NCBI GenBank assembly: GCA_014584465.1
Contig: JACTMU010000014.1
Coordinates: 1-64,000 of the forward strand
Origin: Pseudomonadota bacterium
Lineage (GTDB): Bacteria; Bdellovibrionota; Bdellovibrionia; Bdellovibrionales; JACTMU01
Direction of reading: 5' to 3'
DNA length: 64,000 nt
In this document: one piece after another, positions 37,101-45,520 of the stretch
Numbering within the stretch: position 1 is the stretch's first letter
How the letters are laid out: each line of letters starts with the position of its first letter
Notes under the pieces: generated by a model
Seen by the model: only the letters and a program-made list of their open reading frames with translations
Told to the model about the DNA's origin: nothing
The model's database searches: none
Made by a program: the position numbers and the translations under genes

Positions 37101-38507
37101 TCAGTCAACCAGAACTTGGGCCATTTGATCCAGAAGGTCTCGCGCTGCATAGGTCTTGGAACCGGGGCCATTGAAAAGAAAGACGAAAACAAGCGGGGCC
37201 CCCTTTGTTCCTTCTGCGTAACCGGCCAAGCCCGATACGCCATTGAGCATACCAGTTTTTGCTCGAATTTGTCGTATGGGTAGAGCTCTTGATTTAAGAG
37301 TACCGCCGACACCTGCAATGGGAAGGGAGCTAATGAATTCAGGTGCAAGAATGAATTTTTCGCGAAGATGAACTAATATGTGCCCTAGCATTTTCGGAGA
37401 GACTGCATTTTTTCGGGTAAGACCAGAAGGGTTCACAATCGCAAAATCCTTCTCAGAAAATCCAAAATTGCGAATAAAATTCGAAATTTGATCTACTCCC
37501 TTTTCAATGGTACCCGTTGAACTTCCGGTCTCTACAGCAAGATTTTTTGTAAGCATTTCGGCAATATAGTTGTTTGAGTGCTTGTTCATGTCGTCGATGA
37601 TGCTTTCAAGCCGTCGGCTGGGTGCCTCTGCAAGAATCACGGTCGATTCGGGGGCGGTTCCCTTTTTTATTTCACCCTCAACTTTGATGCCACGCTGATT
37701 GAAAAATTCTTTCAGATTTGAACCAGTCCAGAGTGCGGGATCTGAAATGGGACGATAGTAGACAGTCTCCTTTTGGTCTAAAGCCATTGTACCAGTAACT
37801 ACGATTTCATCACCGGTTTGAACGAATTTTCGATGTACAGTCAGGGATTTTCCGCTGTTCGGTTTTGAGGTTGTGGCGCGATTGACCAGCGTAACATAAT
37901 CATTCTTTGGGTCGAGATGAATGTGAAGTGGTTCGCCTATCTTGGAGCCTGGGCGAACATAGACACTGACGGAGTTCCAATTGAAAGACATGGCGCCAAT
38001 AGGGGCATCATAGGCGCGGTCGACTCGGGCAGGATCGCGACTGGGGTCAATACGTAATGCATCGAATCGACTCTCATCTACAATAATGTCACCCTTAATG
38101 ACACGAATATCTTGCCGAACAAACTCATTGACCAAAAACCACATTGTTTCTGAAACAAATGAAGGATCGCCTCCACCTTTAAGGTAGATCGATCCTTGAA
38201 GTACCCCATTTTCGTGGCGAGATTCCGATGCAAGACGTGTCACAAACTGAAAGCCTGGCTTAAGTTTCTCAAGAACAGCTCCAGCGGTCAGTATCTTTGT
38301 GAGGGAGGCTGGGACGAATTTTTTTTCACTGTTCAGCTCAAAGAGGACTCGAACTTTGCCCTCATTGGTCGAAGCGATCCAAATTCCCAGATTCTCTTTT
38401 GAAAAATGGTTCTTACTGATGATCGATTGCAGTCGAGTCGAAAGATCAACCTCTGCAAAAGCCAGAGAACTCCAAAATAGGATGAGGTAACCGAGTAAGC
38501 TCTTCAT
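37101..38507 (-). CDS. dacB: D-alanyl-D-alanine carboxypeptidase/endopeptidase (PBP4)
   Basis: 468 residues with a cleavable signal (SLLGYLILFWSSLAFA). The active serine is Ser68 in PASLTKI, the SxN motif is HSNNYIAEML, and the KTG motif is RAKTGMLNGVSGLAGY. The long insertion between SxxK and SxN is typical of class C PBP4. It trims or cuts cross-linked peptidoglycan in the periplasm. It is the third gene of a upp-hpt-dacB run with gaps of 26 and 36 bases. Confidence 0.93.
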   Translation of the reverse strand: MKSLLGYLILFWSSLAFAEVDLSTRLQSIISKNHFSKENLGIWIASTNEGKVRVLFELNSEKKFVPASLTKILTAGAVLEKLKPGFQFVTRLASESRHENGVLQGSIYLKGGGDPSFVSETMWFLVNEFVRQDIRVIKGDIIVDESRFDALRIDPSRDPARVDRAYDAPIGAMSFNWNSVSVYVRPGSKIGEPLHIHLDPKNDYVTLVNRATTSKPNSGKSLTVHRKFVQTGDEIVVTGTMALDQKETVYYRPISDPALWTGSNLKEFFNQRGIKVEGEIKKGTAPESTVILAEAPSRRLESIIDDMNKHSNNYIAEMLTKNLAVETGSSTGTIEKGVDQISNFIRNFGFSEKDFAIVNPSGLTRKNAVSPKMLGHILVHLREKFILAPEFISSLPIAGVGGTLKSRALPIRQIRAKTGMLNGVSGLAGYAEGTKGAPLVFVFLFNGPGSKTYAARDLLDQMAQVLVD

Positions 38508-38542
38508 GCCGAAAATCCATCAAATCCAAGTTAAAGTTTGCG

Positions 38543-39073
38543 CTAATTGATGCTATCAACTCGTGCAATGTATGGCAAATTTCTATAATGGCCCTGATAG
38601 TCTAAGCCGTAACCGACAACATACTCGTTACCAATCTCAAATCCAATATAGTCAAGAGCGCAGGGAGTTTTAATGGCCTCCGGTTTGTACAGCAGACTCA
38701 CTTTCGCCAATGATGCGGGGTTTCTGGCAAGTAAATTCTTTGTTAGGTAGTTCATGGTGAGGCCGGAATCGACAATATCCTCGACCAGAAGGATATGTTT
38801 GTTCTCAATGGGTCGAGTAAGATCCAGTGTAAACTTAACTTCGCCAGAGGAGTGCGCTGAGTTGAGATAGCTTGAGACGCCCAAGAATTCACAAACCAGA
38901 TCTGTTTCGATTTGCCGGATGAGGTCGGAATAAAAAATAAATGATCCCTTTAAGACACAGAGGGTAATGAGGTCCTTGTTCAAATACCTTTCAGTAATCT
39001 CTTTCCCAAGCTGGGCGACTTTATCGGCAATCTCTTCCTCGCTGATCAGCTGTGTAAGAACCATAGATTCCAT
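38543..39073 (-). CDS. hpt: Hypoxanthine phosphoribosyltransferase
   Basis: 176 residues from the ATG at 39073, supported by GGAGGGG upstream; the open frame extends further but without the family's sequence. The PRPP loop is ILLVEDIVDSGLT, and the N-terminal LKGSFIFYSDLIR and C-terminal YVVGYGLDYQGHYRNLPYI match Hpt. It salvages hypoxanthine or guanine to IMP/GMP. Purine and pyrimidine salvage genes sit together here, useful for a bacterium that feeds on host or environmental nucleotides. Confidence 0.94.
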   Translation of the reverse strand: MESMVLTQLISEEEIADKVAQLGKEITERYLNKDLITLCVLKGSFIFYSDLIRQIETDLVCEFLGVSSYLNSAHSSGEVKFTLDLTRPIENKHILLVEDIVDSGLTMNYLTKNLLARNPASLAKVSLLYKPEAIKTPCALDYIGFEIGNEYVVGYGLDYQGHYRNLPYIARVDSIN

Positions 39074-39098
39074 GAAACGCCCCTCCGTAAAATGGCCA

Positions 39099-39890
39099 CT
39101 AAACAAATGAGTTGTTGAGTACCTCACCCAGTCCGCCCGCCCCAGGCACAATGTATCCTTTTTCATTTAAACCTCTTTCGTGAGGCCATTGAGATCCGGG
39201 GATGGTTTGAAGAACCTCCTTTGGGGACAGACCACGATCCACACGAAACGCATAAACCTGCAACCCGGGAGTTCGATCTGATACTTTTCGAAGGTACTCC
39301 GGAGTTACGATAAGGTGAAGCGCAATCCACTTAAGCGGAGTTCCAAGATTTGCATTTTTATAGTGGTCAATGGCGGTCACAATTGTTGCGCCCGTTGCTC
39401 CCATGGGATCTGGAAAAAGGAGAATCGATTGATCTATCGTTCCGCCAATTTTGGAAGCACCCAATGTAGATCCGGTCACACGATCTAAAGGATCCACCTG
39501 ACGGGCCGCCATGATGTGATCTTGGCGAACACCTTCAGGATTTAGTATGTAATTCAATGTGCTGTAGCAGATATGGCTCGGTAATGTGCCTGCTCTGGCG
39601 AGATTGACCACCACCACTCTCTGATCTTTTCTACATACAATGTCGGTCAGAGGGGAGTTCGGGTGCAATTTACCCATTCGAGTCTCAACCTTTAGGGTGC
39701 AAAGAGGAAATTCACGATTGATGACGTGGGCCAGCAGACTTGAGTAACAGTAGGTCACCAGCTGACCCAGAGTAGGTTGAATGCAACGGGCTTGACTCAG
39801 CTCAGTCAACAGAGAGGCCGCAAAGGGATGATTTAAAACATGGATGTGGTCTCCATATCTATGGTCGATTTCCTGAATCGTCGTCGGCAT
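39099..39890 (-). CDS. upp: Uracil phosphoribosyltransferase family protein
   Basis: 263 residues, longer than the usual 208 of Upp. The PRPP-binding LFPDPMGATGATI and the uracil-binding GYIVPGAGGLGEVLNN are recognisable, as is the N-terminal VLNHPFAASLLTEL helix that matches the family's opening. Extra residues lie in the centre and between the motifs. It converts uracil and PRPP to UMP. A regulatory paralogue of the same fold is the alternative. First gene of the upp-hpt-dacB run. Confidence 0.85.
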   Translation of the reverse strand: MPTTIQEIDHRYGDHIHVLNHPFAASLLTELSQARCIQPTLGQLVTYCYSSLLAHVINREFPLCTLKVETRMGKLHPNSPLTDIVCRKDQRVVVVNLARAGTLPSHICYSTLNYILNPEGVRQDHIMAARQVDPLDRVTGSTLGASKIGGTIDQSILLFPDPMGATGATIVTAIDHYKNANLGTPLKWIALHLIVTPEYLRKVSDRTPGLQVYAFRVDRGLSPKEVLQTIPGSQWPHERGLNEKGYIVPGAGGLGEVLNNSFV

Positions 39891-39944
39891 CTTTTCCCTA
39901 TATCAATCAAATTGGACTTCGTCCAGATCGAAGTGGAATTCTAT

Positions 39945-39967
39945 ACTCGAAAGCAGGTTTCGCGCCA
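39945..39967 (+). repeat. 23-bp repeat shared with 61886-61908
   Basis: This segment, containing CGAAAGCAGGTTTCG (a 5-bp-stem hairpin) and GCGCCA, is identical to 61886-61908. Here it is followed by GCCCC and TACTTA and then the start of the next MITE-like copy. At 61886 it forms the right end of such a copy. It may be an alternative terminus or the remains of a second element. Confidence 0.65.
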
Positions 39968-39978
39968 GCCCCTACTTA

Positions 39979-40124
39979 GGGGCTGTCCAGTAATTTCATT
40001 TTTGCCGATTTCTATAAGTTTTCCGTATACCTTCGTTGAGCCTCCTCGAGTTAGCGCCTCTGGCTAGCCCTTCGTCGGCCCGCCTCGGTATAAGAAAAAC
40101 TTATCAAAATCGATCAAAAAGCGA
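39979..40124 (+). mobile_element. MITE-like element overlapping the end of a gene
   Basis: It begins GGGGCTGTCCAGTAATTTC and runs through arm, core and second arm to TCAAAAAGCGA, where similarity stops and the terminal GAATTACCGGACAGCCCC is absent. On the minus strand its last bases encode Ala-Phe and the TGA stop of the zinc-ribbon membrane protein gene. TACTTA precedes it, but no matching right flank exists. Confidence 0.8.
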
Positions 40125-41052
40125 CTTGAAAATCGGAAGAGCCCAAAATTCGTAGAAATGATGAACGAAAAGAGCTCTCTTCATCCTTGTAAAGAGGGCG
40201 GTGGGGAAGAAAACCTGCAAAGAAAAGAGCTGCGCCCTTAGGTATCTCAAACTCCTCCTGGAAAGTCTGTGTTGCAATCATAGGTTCGCCCGATTGATAC
40301 TCCTTCAACTCCATAACGATCTTTAATGACAAAAGAAGTGCATCGGCCTGGGAAAAAGCGGACTCTATATGAAATTGAAATCCGACATCCTTTTCTAAAA
40401 CAGAGTCGCGAGCTCCTTTAGAAAACTCCAAATATTCCTTTGAGCTGGTCCATTTTTCAACCGATTGCTGCAAAATTGTAAGAAATTGACGGGCCCTTCC
40501 ATCTTGAATAACTTCTTGAAATTGAGGTATAAGTCCGGCCGAAGAGGTTGTGTAGATCATCTTGGTTTCTATGCTCTCCAGAAGTTCATCAAGATAATTT
40601 TTTTTCATCTCTACAAAGATGACCTCAAATGAGGGCTTCAGAGGGGGAGCAGTGCCTGGGTCTGATGAGGGTCCACTGTCAGAGGTGTCGGCGGCCATCA
40701 TGTTCCTTTTTTCTATACTGGATTCAGGTCGCGAACGTTTGGAGGTCGTTACTGGTGTTGATGTGGAGCGCGCCGATTCCACCACCTCATCTCTAGACTC
40801 AACCGAATGAGTCTCTGTCAATTGGGCAAACTGGGATCTTTGGCGTCTGATCTTTCTCTGCTCAGTTTGAAAGATGTAATAGATGACCGCGAGAACACAT
40901 ACGATGATGATAAAGGCATGAAACGATGGACTTACGAAGAGGCGATGGAGAAGAGGTTTTCTCTTTGGCTGAAATGCCAGCATGTCAATGCCACACTTAG
41001 CACAAAACTGATCTTCAGGTTGTAGGAACCCACACTTAGGACAAGTAATCAC
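40114..41052 (-). CDS. Zinc-ribbon single-pass membrane protein
   Basis: About 312 residues if the GTG at 41052 is the start, which places a zinc ribbon at the very N-terminus (ITCPKCGFLQPEDQFCAKCGID, two CxxC pairs); the frame is open to 41118. One membrane helix (HAFIIIVCVLAVIYYIF) follows, then a Ser/Thr-rich linker and a C-terminal folded domain. The domain is unknown. The last residues and stop are supplied by a MITE-like element, so the original C-terminus may have been replaced. Confidence 0.65.
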   Translation of the reverse strand: MITCPKCGFLQPEDQFCAKCGIDMLAFQPKRKPLLHRLFVSPSFHAFIIIVCVLAVIYYIFQTEQRKIRRQRSQFAQLTETHSVESRDEVVESARSTSTPVTTSKRSRPESSIEKRNMMAADTSDSGPSSDPGTAPPLKPSFEVIFVEMKKNYLDELLESIETKMIYTTSSAGLIPQFQEVIQDGRARQFLTILQQSVEKWTSSKEYLEFSKGARDSVLEKDVGFQFHIESAFSQADALLLSLKIVMELKEYQSGEPMIATQTFQEEFEIPKGAALFFAGFLPHRPLYKDEESSFRSSFLRILGSSDFQVAF

Positions 41053-41153
41053 GCACCAGATCCAAGTTACACGATCGACAATCTTCTCTACCTTCGTACC
41101 TTTGTTGCAGGGTAACACATTGAAGATCTATACCCAAAGTGGAATAACGGGAC

Positions 41154-41216
41154 TTGACGCATAACACATAGAGACTTAATGTGGAATGAAGTGGGAAATA
41201 GTGGGAATTTGTGGAG
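41154..41216 (+). promoter_or_regulatory. Promoter and four-box MraZ operator
   Basis: TTGACG (41154-41159) can serve as a -35 element, with a TTAAT -10-like sequence at 41176-41180; spacing is a little short. Four GTGGR boxes start at 41181, 41191, 41201 and 41211, exactly 10 bp apart, immediately upstream of mraZ. MraZ proteins are known to bind direct repeats of this kind (TGGGA with 5-bp spacers) and to repress their own operon, so autoregulation of the cluster is expected. Confidence 0.78.
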
Positions 41217-41234
41217 TAAGGATGAATTTCTAGG

Positions 41235-41687
41235 ATGGAAGTTTTTCGTGGGCGCTACGAAACTAAGATTGATTCAAAGGGGAGGCTTTCTCTTCCGAGT
41301 GCATTCCGCCAGACCTTCAATAGATGTGTCATTACAAATGGTCAATATTTGGGGCATCGGTGTCTGGATCTCTATGATTATCATCACTGGCAGGTGCTTG
41401 AGGAGAAAGTTGCTCGCTTATCACCACTGAAGCTTGAGGTTCAGTCGTTTCAGAGATTTTACTTGGCTGGCGGGCAACTCGTAGATGTCGATGGACAAGG
41501 GAGGGTTCTACTTCCTCAAAGTCTGCGGCGGTACGCAGACATTGATTCTCAGCTAGTGATTGTGGGTATGGGTGAAAAGATGGAGCTCTGGTCTCTCCCA
41601 ACATGGCAAGGACTTTATCATCGCTTGGCAGAGAATTTTGAGTCGACACTTGCCTGCATATCACAGCTCCAGGAGAGTCTGGTATGA
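41235..41687 (+). CDS. mraZ: Transcriptional regulator MraZ
   Basis: 150 residues with two AbrB-like SpoVT half-repeats, each carrying the DxxxR signature: KIDSKGRLSLPSAFR near the N-terminus and VDVDGQGRVLLPQSLR near residue 85. MraZ forms ring-shaped oligomers that bind the repeats just upstream and control the division and cell wall cluster. The stop overlaps the rsmH start by four bases. Confidence 0.94.
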   Translation: MEVFRGRYETKIDSKGRLSLPSAFRQTFNRCVITNGQYLGHRCLDLYDYHHWQVLEEKVARLSPLKLEVQSFQRFYLAGGQLVDVDGQGRVLLPQSLRRYADIDSQLVIVGMGEKMELWSLPTWQGLYHRLAENFESTLACISQLQESLV

Positions 41688-42607
41688 GTCACCATCAACC
41701 TGTCATGAAAGACGAAATCCTGCAGTTTCTTCGAGAAACGAGGAGACCATTGCGTCGAATTCTAGATGGCACATTTGGACGGGGCGGGCACACCAGGGCC
41801 ATTCTCGAAGAATTTTCTGATGCTCGTGTCGTCGCTTTTGATCATGATATGGCGGCCGTGGAATTTGGACGATCCCAATTTTCTCAAGAAATCGAAGATG
41901 GACGATTGGTGATACTTCATCGAAGTTTTGGAACATACCATCGAGGACTTTCGGAGATCGAAGGTGGTGGTCTCTACGATGCAATCATATTGGACTTGGG
42001 TGTCAGTTCTCCTCAATTGGATGAAGCCCTCCGTGGTTTCAGCTTCTATCTTGATGGTCCCTTGGATATGAGAATGGATCAAAGAAATTCAACTACGGCT
42101 GCGATCATTATTAATGAATGGAGTGTGGAACAACTTCGAACTCTCTTTTTTGAGTTGGGCGAGGTCTTTAGGCCTCAAAGAGTCATTTCAGCTATAGTGC
42201 ATGATCGAAAAACAATGCCATTTTCAACCACACGACAGTTGGCTTCATTGATTGAAAGAGTTGAGGGTTGGGGGCGAAGAGGTCATCATCCAGCCACCAA
42301 GTATTTTTTGGCTCTCAGACTTGCAGTCAATCAAGAGCTGGCGGTGTTGAAGGAGTCCGTTACCAATCTTATTGAAGGTCTTAATGACTTGGGGCGAATC
42401 GTGGTGCTCACGTTTCATTCGCTCGAAGATCGCATTGTCAAGTTTGAGTTTCGTTCTCACCTGGAGATGGGGTCTCCGGTTAATAAAAAGGTGATTCGAC
42501 CGAGTTCGAATGAAGTTAATTCTAATCCTAGATCTCGAAGTGCGAAACTGAGAGTTTTTGAAAGACATAACGAAGGAGAGTCCTATGGCAAAAAAACACC
42601 TTACTAA
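41684..42607 (+). CDS. rsmH: 16S rRNA (cytosine-N4-)-methyltransferase
   Basis: 307 residues. It opens HHQPVMKDEIL, the SAM site is ILDGTFGRGGHT, and IILDLGVSSPQLD, GPLDMRMD and VVLTFHSLEDRIVK are RsmH signatures. It methylates C1402 of 16S rRNA. It overlaps mraZ upstream and ftsL downstream, as in the classical dcw order. Confidence 0.95.
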   Translation: MSHHQPVMKDEILQFLRETRRPLRRILDGTFGRGGHTRAILEEFSDARVVAFDHDMAAVEFGRSQFSQEIEDGRLVILHRSFGTYHRGLSEIEGGGLYDAIILDLGVSSPQLDEALRGFSFYLDGPLDMRMDQRNSTTAAIIINEWSVEQLRTLFFELGEVFRPQRVISAIVHDRKTMPFSTTRQLASLIERVEGWGRRGHHPATKYFLALRLAVNQELAVLKESVTNLIEGLNDLGRIVVLTFHSLEDRIVKFEFRSHLEMGSPVNKKVIRPSSNEVNSNPRSRSAKLRVFERHNEGESYGKKTPY

Positions 42608-42911
42608 ATTTAGGCCATACCTGGCTTTAACCATATTGTTCTTATCTTTATTCACTATTGTATTGGTTAAGATGGAAGTGCGACGACTCGGTTACACAGT
42701 ACTAAAATTGTCTCGAGAACTTGAGAAGGTTCAAGATGATCTTCGCAGTCAGAAGATGAAACTTGCAAAGCTCACTCGCCCTTCACTGATTCAGTCGGTT
42801 GCTAAGTCTCGTTTAACTCTCAAGGAGGGGAGGTCAGACCAGTACATTCATGTTGCGCTGCTGTCCTCCATCGAGAACATTAAGGGTATGCAGGAAAGAC
42901 GTCGTCAGTGA
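42585..42911 (+). CDS. ftsL: Cell division protein FtsL-like
   Basis: 108 residues from the ATG at 42585 with GAAGGAGAG upstream. A short basic cytoplasmic tail, one membrane helix (LALTILFLSLFTIVLVKM) and a periplasmic coiled coil (LSRELEKVQDDLRSQKMKL) give the FtsL layout. Sequence identity in this family is low; position between rsmH and ftsI decides the call. FtsL joins FtsB and FtsQ to activate septal wall synthesis. Confidence 0.85.
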   Translation: MAKKHLTKFRPYLALTILFLSLFTIVLVKMEVRRLGYTVLKLSRELEKVQDDLRSQKMKLAKLTRPSLIQSVAKSRLTLKEGRSDQYIHVALLSSIENIKGMQERRRQ

Positions 42912-44854
42912 AGTCCCGTCTCATATTGATTTTTATAGGAACGACTCTGTTGTGGTCAATGTTGCTAGTGCGAGCTGCCTATCTCCAAGTTCTTCCGAAT
43001 GAAAAACTGGGCCATTTACGGAAAAGATTGTTTGAAAAAAAAATAGTCATTGAATCTCGCCGCGGGAACATCTTTGATCGTGGGGGCAAGGAGCTTGCCA
43101 CTTCGATCGAGGCCTATTCACTCTTTGCAGATCCCTCACTGATTGGTGATGCAAAAGAGGTGTCGACCTATCTCTCAAAGAAACTGAAGATGACCCGCAA
43201 GGAGATCCATCTGAAAATCGGTCAAAAACAGAAGAGATTTGTTTGGATCAGGCGTAGATTGGATCGGGAAACAAAGCTAGAGATAGAGCGAGCTCAGATC
43301 GAGGGCCTTGGTTTTATCAAAGAATCACGTAGAATCTATCCCAATGAGAGTTTGATGTCTCAACTTATTGGGTTCGTAGGATCTGACGGTCATGGTCTCG
43401 AAGGACTGGAGTTGCAGCTTGAGAACACTCTTTCGGGGGAGACTCAGACAATCTATTTGGATCGAGATGCTCGTGGTCGACCACTCTTGGAAGATGGAAG
43501 TTTCTTGGAACAACGTAAGGATGGTTCAGATATTTGGCTCACCCTGGATGCAGAGGTTCAATATAAGCTTGAAGAGGAACTCATTCGGGCGGTTTCTGAA
43601 AATGAAGCAGATTCTGCAACGGGAATCATATTGAACCCCAAGAATTTCGAAATCATTGCCATGGCAAATGTCCCGACCTACGATCTGAACCATCCCTATA
43701 GGGTCCCTCCACAAATTCGACGCAATCGTGCCATCACTGATTTCTTCGAGCCAGGAAGCACCTTAAAGACGTTTGCAGTTGCATCGGGTCTTGAGAATCG
43801 CATCATAGAGCCCAATTCAAAATATGATTGTGAGGGTGGAAAGATGCGGATTGGTAAGAAAGTCATCCGAGAGGCAGATTCCCACCATGCCTTTAAATTT
43901 CTCACCGTCAGCGAAATTCTGGCATTGTCTTCGAACGTAGGTTCTTCGAAAATAGCGTTTGATGTTGGAGATAAACGCTACTCTAAGACACTTTCCGCAT
44001 TTGGCTTCGGGAAGAAGACGGGTGTTGATTTGCCTGGGGAGACATCTGGATTGCTGCAAGATTTGCCGTGGCGAAGACATCTGTTGAGCAATATCTCCTT
44101 TGGACATGGTATTGGGGTCACGGCTCTTCAGATGGCGGTCGCCTATGGGGCCATCGCAAATGGCGGACTCCTCTTAAAGCCAAAGATACTCAGACAAAGA
44201 GATGGGAAGAGCGCTCCAAAGGAGACACCTCAGAGAATATTATCAAGAGAGGTTTCCGAAAAACTGAAGATGATGTTGACTTTGGCAACCAGCCCGACAG
44301 GAACCGGGGCAAGTGCACGAATCAAGGGATTTCCCGTGGCGGGAAAGACCGGAACTGCACAAAAGGTCAAGCCACAAGGGTTTGGGTACATGGAGGGAGC
44401 CTATCTTTCAAGTTTTGCAGGATTCTTTCCAGTGAGTGACCCACGTTTTCTCATCTATGTGGTCATTGATAATCCCAAAAAACATTACTACGGATCTGTG
44501 GTGGCGGCGCCCGTTTTTTCCAGAGTGGCCGAATATATTGCCCAAAAGGAGAGACTTATCCCTACGATGCTCTCCAAGACTCAATTCCAAAAGGGACTTA
44601 TTGGGAGAACAGGTTCTCACGGCACGGGAACCGCAATTCCTAAGAGAAATGAACTCTTAGAGGGTTATGGTTTTCAAGTTGGAGACAAGATGCCTGATCT
44701 CATAGGTCTTTCTCTTCGAGAGGCTGTGAAAAGGCTCTCAGGCACATCGATGGCAATCAACGTAACAGGCGCAGGGATTGTTAAGGAGACCGATCCGGTG
44801 GCTGGGTCGACCCTCCAGGAGGGATATAGGCTCAGTCTCGTTTTGAGTCGTTGA
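42908..44854 (+). CDS. ftsI: Peptidoglycan transpeptidase FtsI/SpoVD type with PASTA domain
   Basis: 648 residues starting at a GTG inside the ftsL stop. One membrane helix (LILIFIGTTLLWSMLLV), the dimerisation domain with ESRRGNIFDRGG, and the transpeptidase with Ser284-x-x-Lys in EPGSTLKTF, SSN at 341-343 and AGKTGTAQK. The C-terminus is a PASTA domain (MPDLIGLSLREAVKRLSG...LSLVLSR), common in Gram-positive SpoVD but less so in proteobacterial FtsI. It cross-links septal peptidoglycan. It is the last dcw gene here. Confidence 0.93.
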   Translation: MKSRLILIFIGTTLLWSMLLVRAAYLQVLPNEKLGHLRKRLFEKKIVIESRRGNIFDRGGKELATSIEAYSLFADPSLIGDAKEVSTYLSKKLKMTRKEIHLKIGQKQKRFVWIRRRLDRETKLEIERAQIEGLGFIKESRRIYPNESLMSQLIGFVGSDGHGLEGLELQLENTLSGETQTIYLDRDARGRPLLEDGSFLEQRKDGSDIWLTLDAEVQYKLEEELIRAVSENEADSATGIILNPKNFEIIAMANVPTYDLNHPYRVPPQIRRNRAITDFFEPGSTLKTFAVASGLENRIIEPNSKYDCEGGKMRIGKKVIREADSHHAFKFLTVSEILALSSNVGSSKIAFDVGDKRYSKTLSAFGFGKKTGVDLPGETSGLLQDLPWRRHLLSNISFGHGIGVTALQMAVAYGAIANGGLLLKPKILRQRDGKSAPKETPQRILSREVSEKLKMMLTLATSPTGTGASARIKGFPVAGKTGTAQKVKPQGFGYMEGAYLSSFAGFFPVSDPRFLIYVVIDNPKKHYYGSVVAAPVFSRVAEYIAQKERLIPTMLSKTQFQKGLIGRTGSHGTGTAIPKRNELLEGYGFQVGDKMPDLIGLSLREAVKRLSGTSMAINVTGAGIVKETDPVAGSTLQEGYRLSLVLSR

Positions 44855-45043
44855 ACTTTTGGCCATTCATCAAAAGATCAACATTCTTAGAGCATGAGTG
44901 TAATGTCTTGAAAAGACAAAGAAACAGAGAGCGGTCTCGCCACTAGAACATCCTTACGAATAGATCGTGGACATAGGTCACTGCTAGAGAGTCGCTCTGA
45001 TTTGACTGGGGCTGGCCCATATTGTGCATGATCACCATTACAT

Positions 45044-45520
45044 ATGAGAAACGCTTTAAATCCTTCCTTGATGGTCGTGCTGGTGTCGATGCTGATTCTT
45101 TTGACTCAGTATCAAAACTGCGCGCCACCGTCTCAATATGATGAATCTCTTAATGAGGGGGCTCCTCCCATTTCGACCATCGATGATGTCAATCTCTCAA
45201 CCAACGTGCAGATCCTTGAAAAGGATCTCGTGATCAGTGAATCCGCAGAGAGTTTTTCTCTCAACGGTCTTTGTTTTAAAGAGCAATCAGGAGCCATTTT
45301 GAAATGGACTCTCAGCGACCCAGAGGGAGCCGTCATCGATGAGGGCCATGTTCGTTGTGACCTTGGTGGTTTTCACCTGGAAGTCCTGGCTGGCGACGAT
45401 CTTCACTGCGATAAATCCTACACTGTTTCCGTACAGTTAGGTGTTGGAGAGCAGGGGAGCGCCACCATCAGTCGCGACTGTTACGGAGACTTTGGTGACG
45501 ACGCTTCATCTTCTTTGTAG
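45044..45520 (+). CDS. Exported protein with YQNC lipobox-like motif
   Basis: 158 residues. A hydrophobic segment (LMVVLVSMLILLTQ) ends in YQNCAPPSQ. The Cys after QN is where a lipid anchor would go, but the motif lacks the usual Leu/Ala at -3/-1; I recall similar (F/Y)QNC sequences in many exported proteins of bdellovibrios. The mature domain has four further cysteines. The 3' end overlaps the convergent lipoprotein gene by 40 bases. Function unknown. Confidence 0.6.
   Translation: MRNALNPSLMVVLVSMLILLTQYQNCAPPSQYDESLNEGAPPISTIDDVNLSTNVQILEKDLVISESAESFSLNGLCFKEQSGAILKWTLSDPEGAVIDEGHVRCDLGGFHLEVLAGDDLHCDKSYTVSVQLGVGEQGSATISRDCYGDFGDDASSSL

Noticed and set aside
39840-40067. ORF ending in FVEPPRVSASG, also seen near 2.0 and 35.3 kb
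   Set aside because: The shared peptide is a translation of the MITE-like element core, not a protein family.
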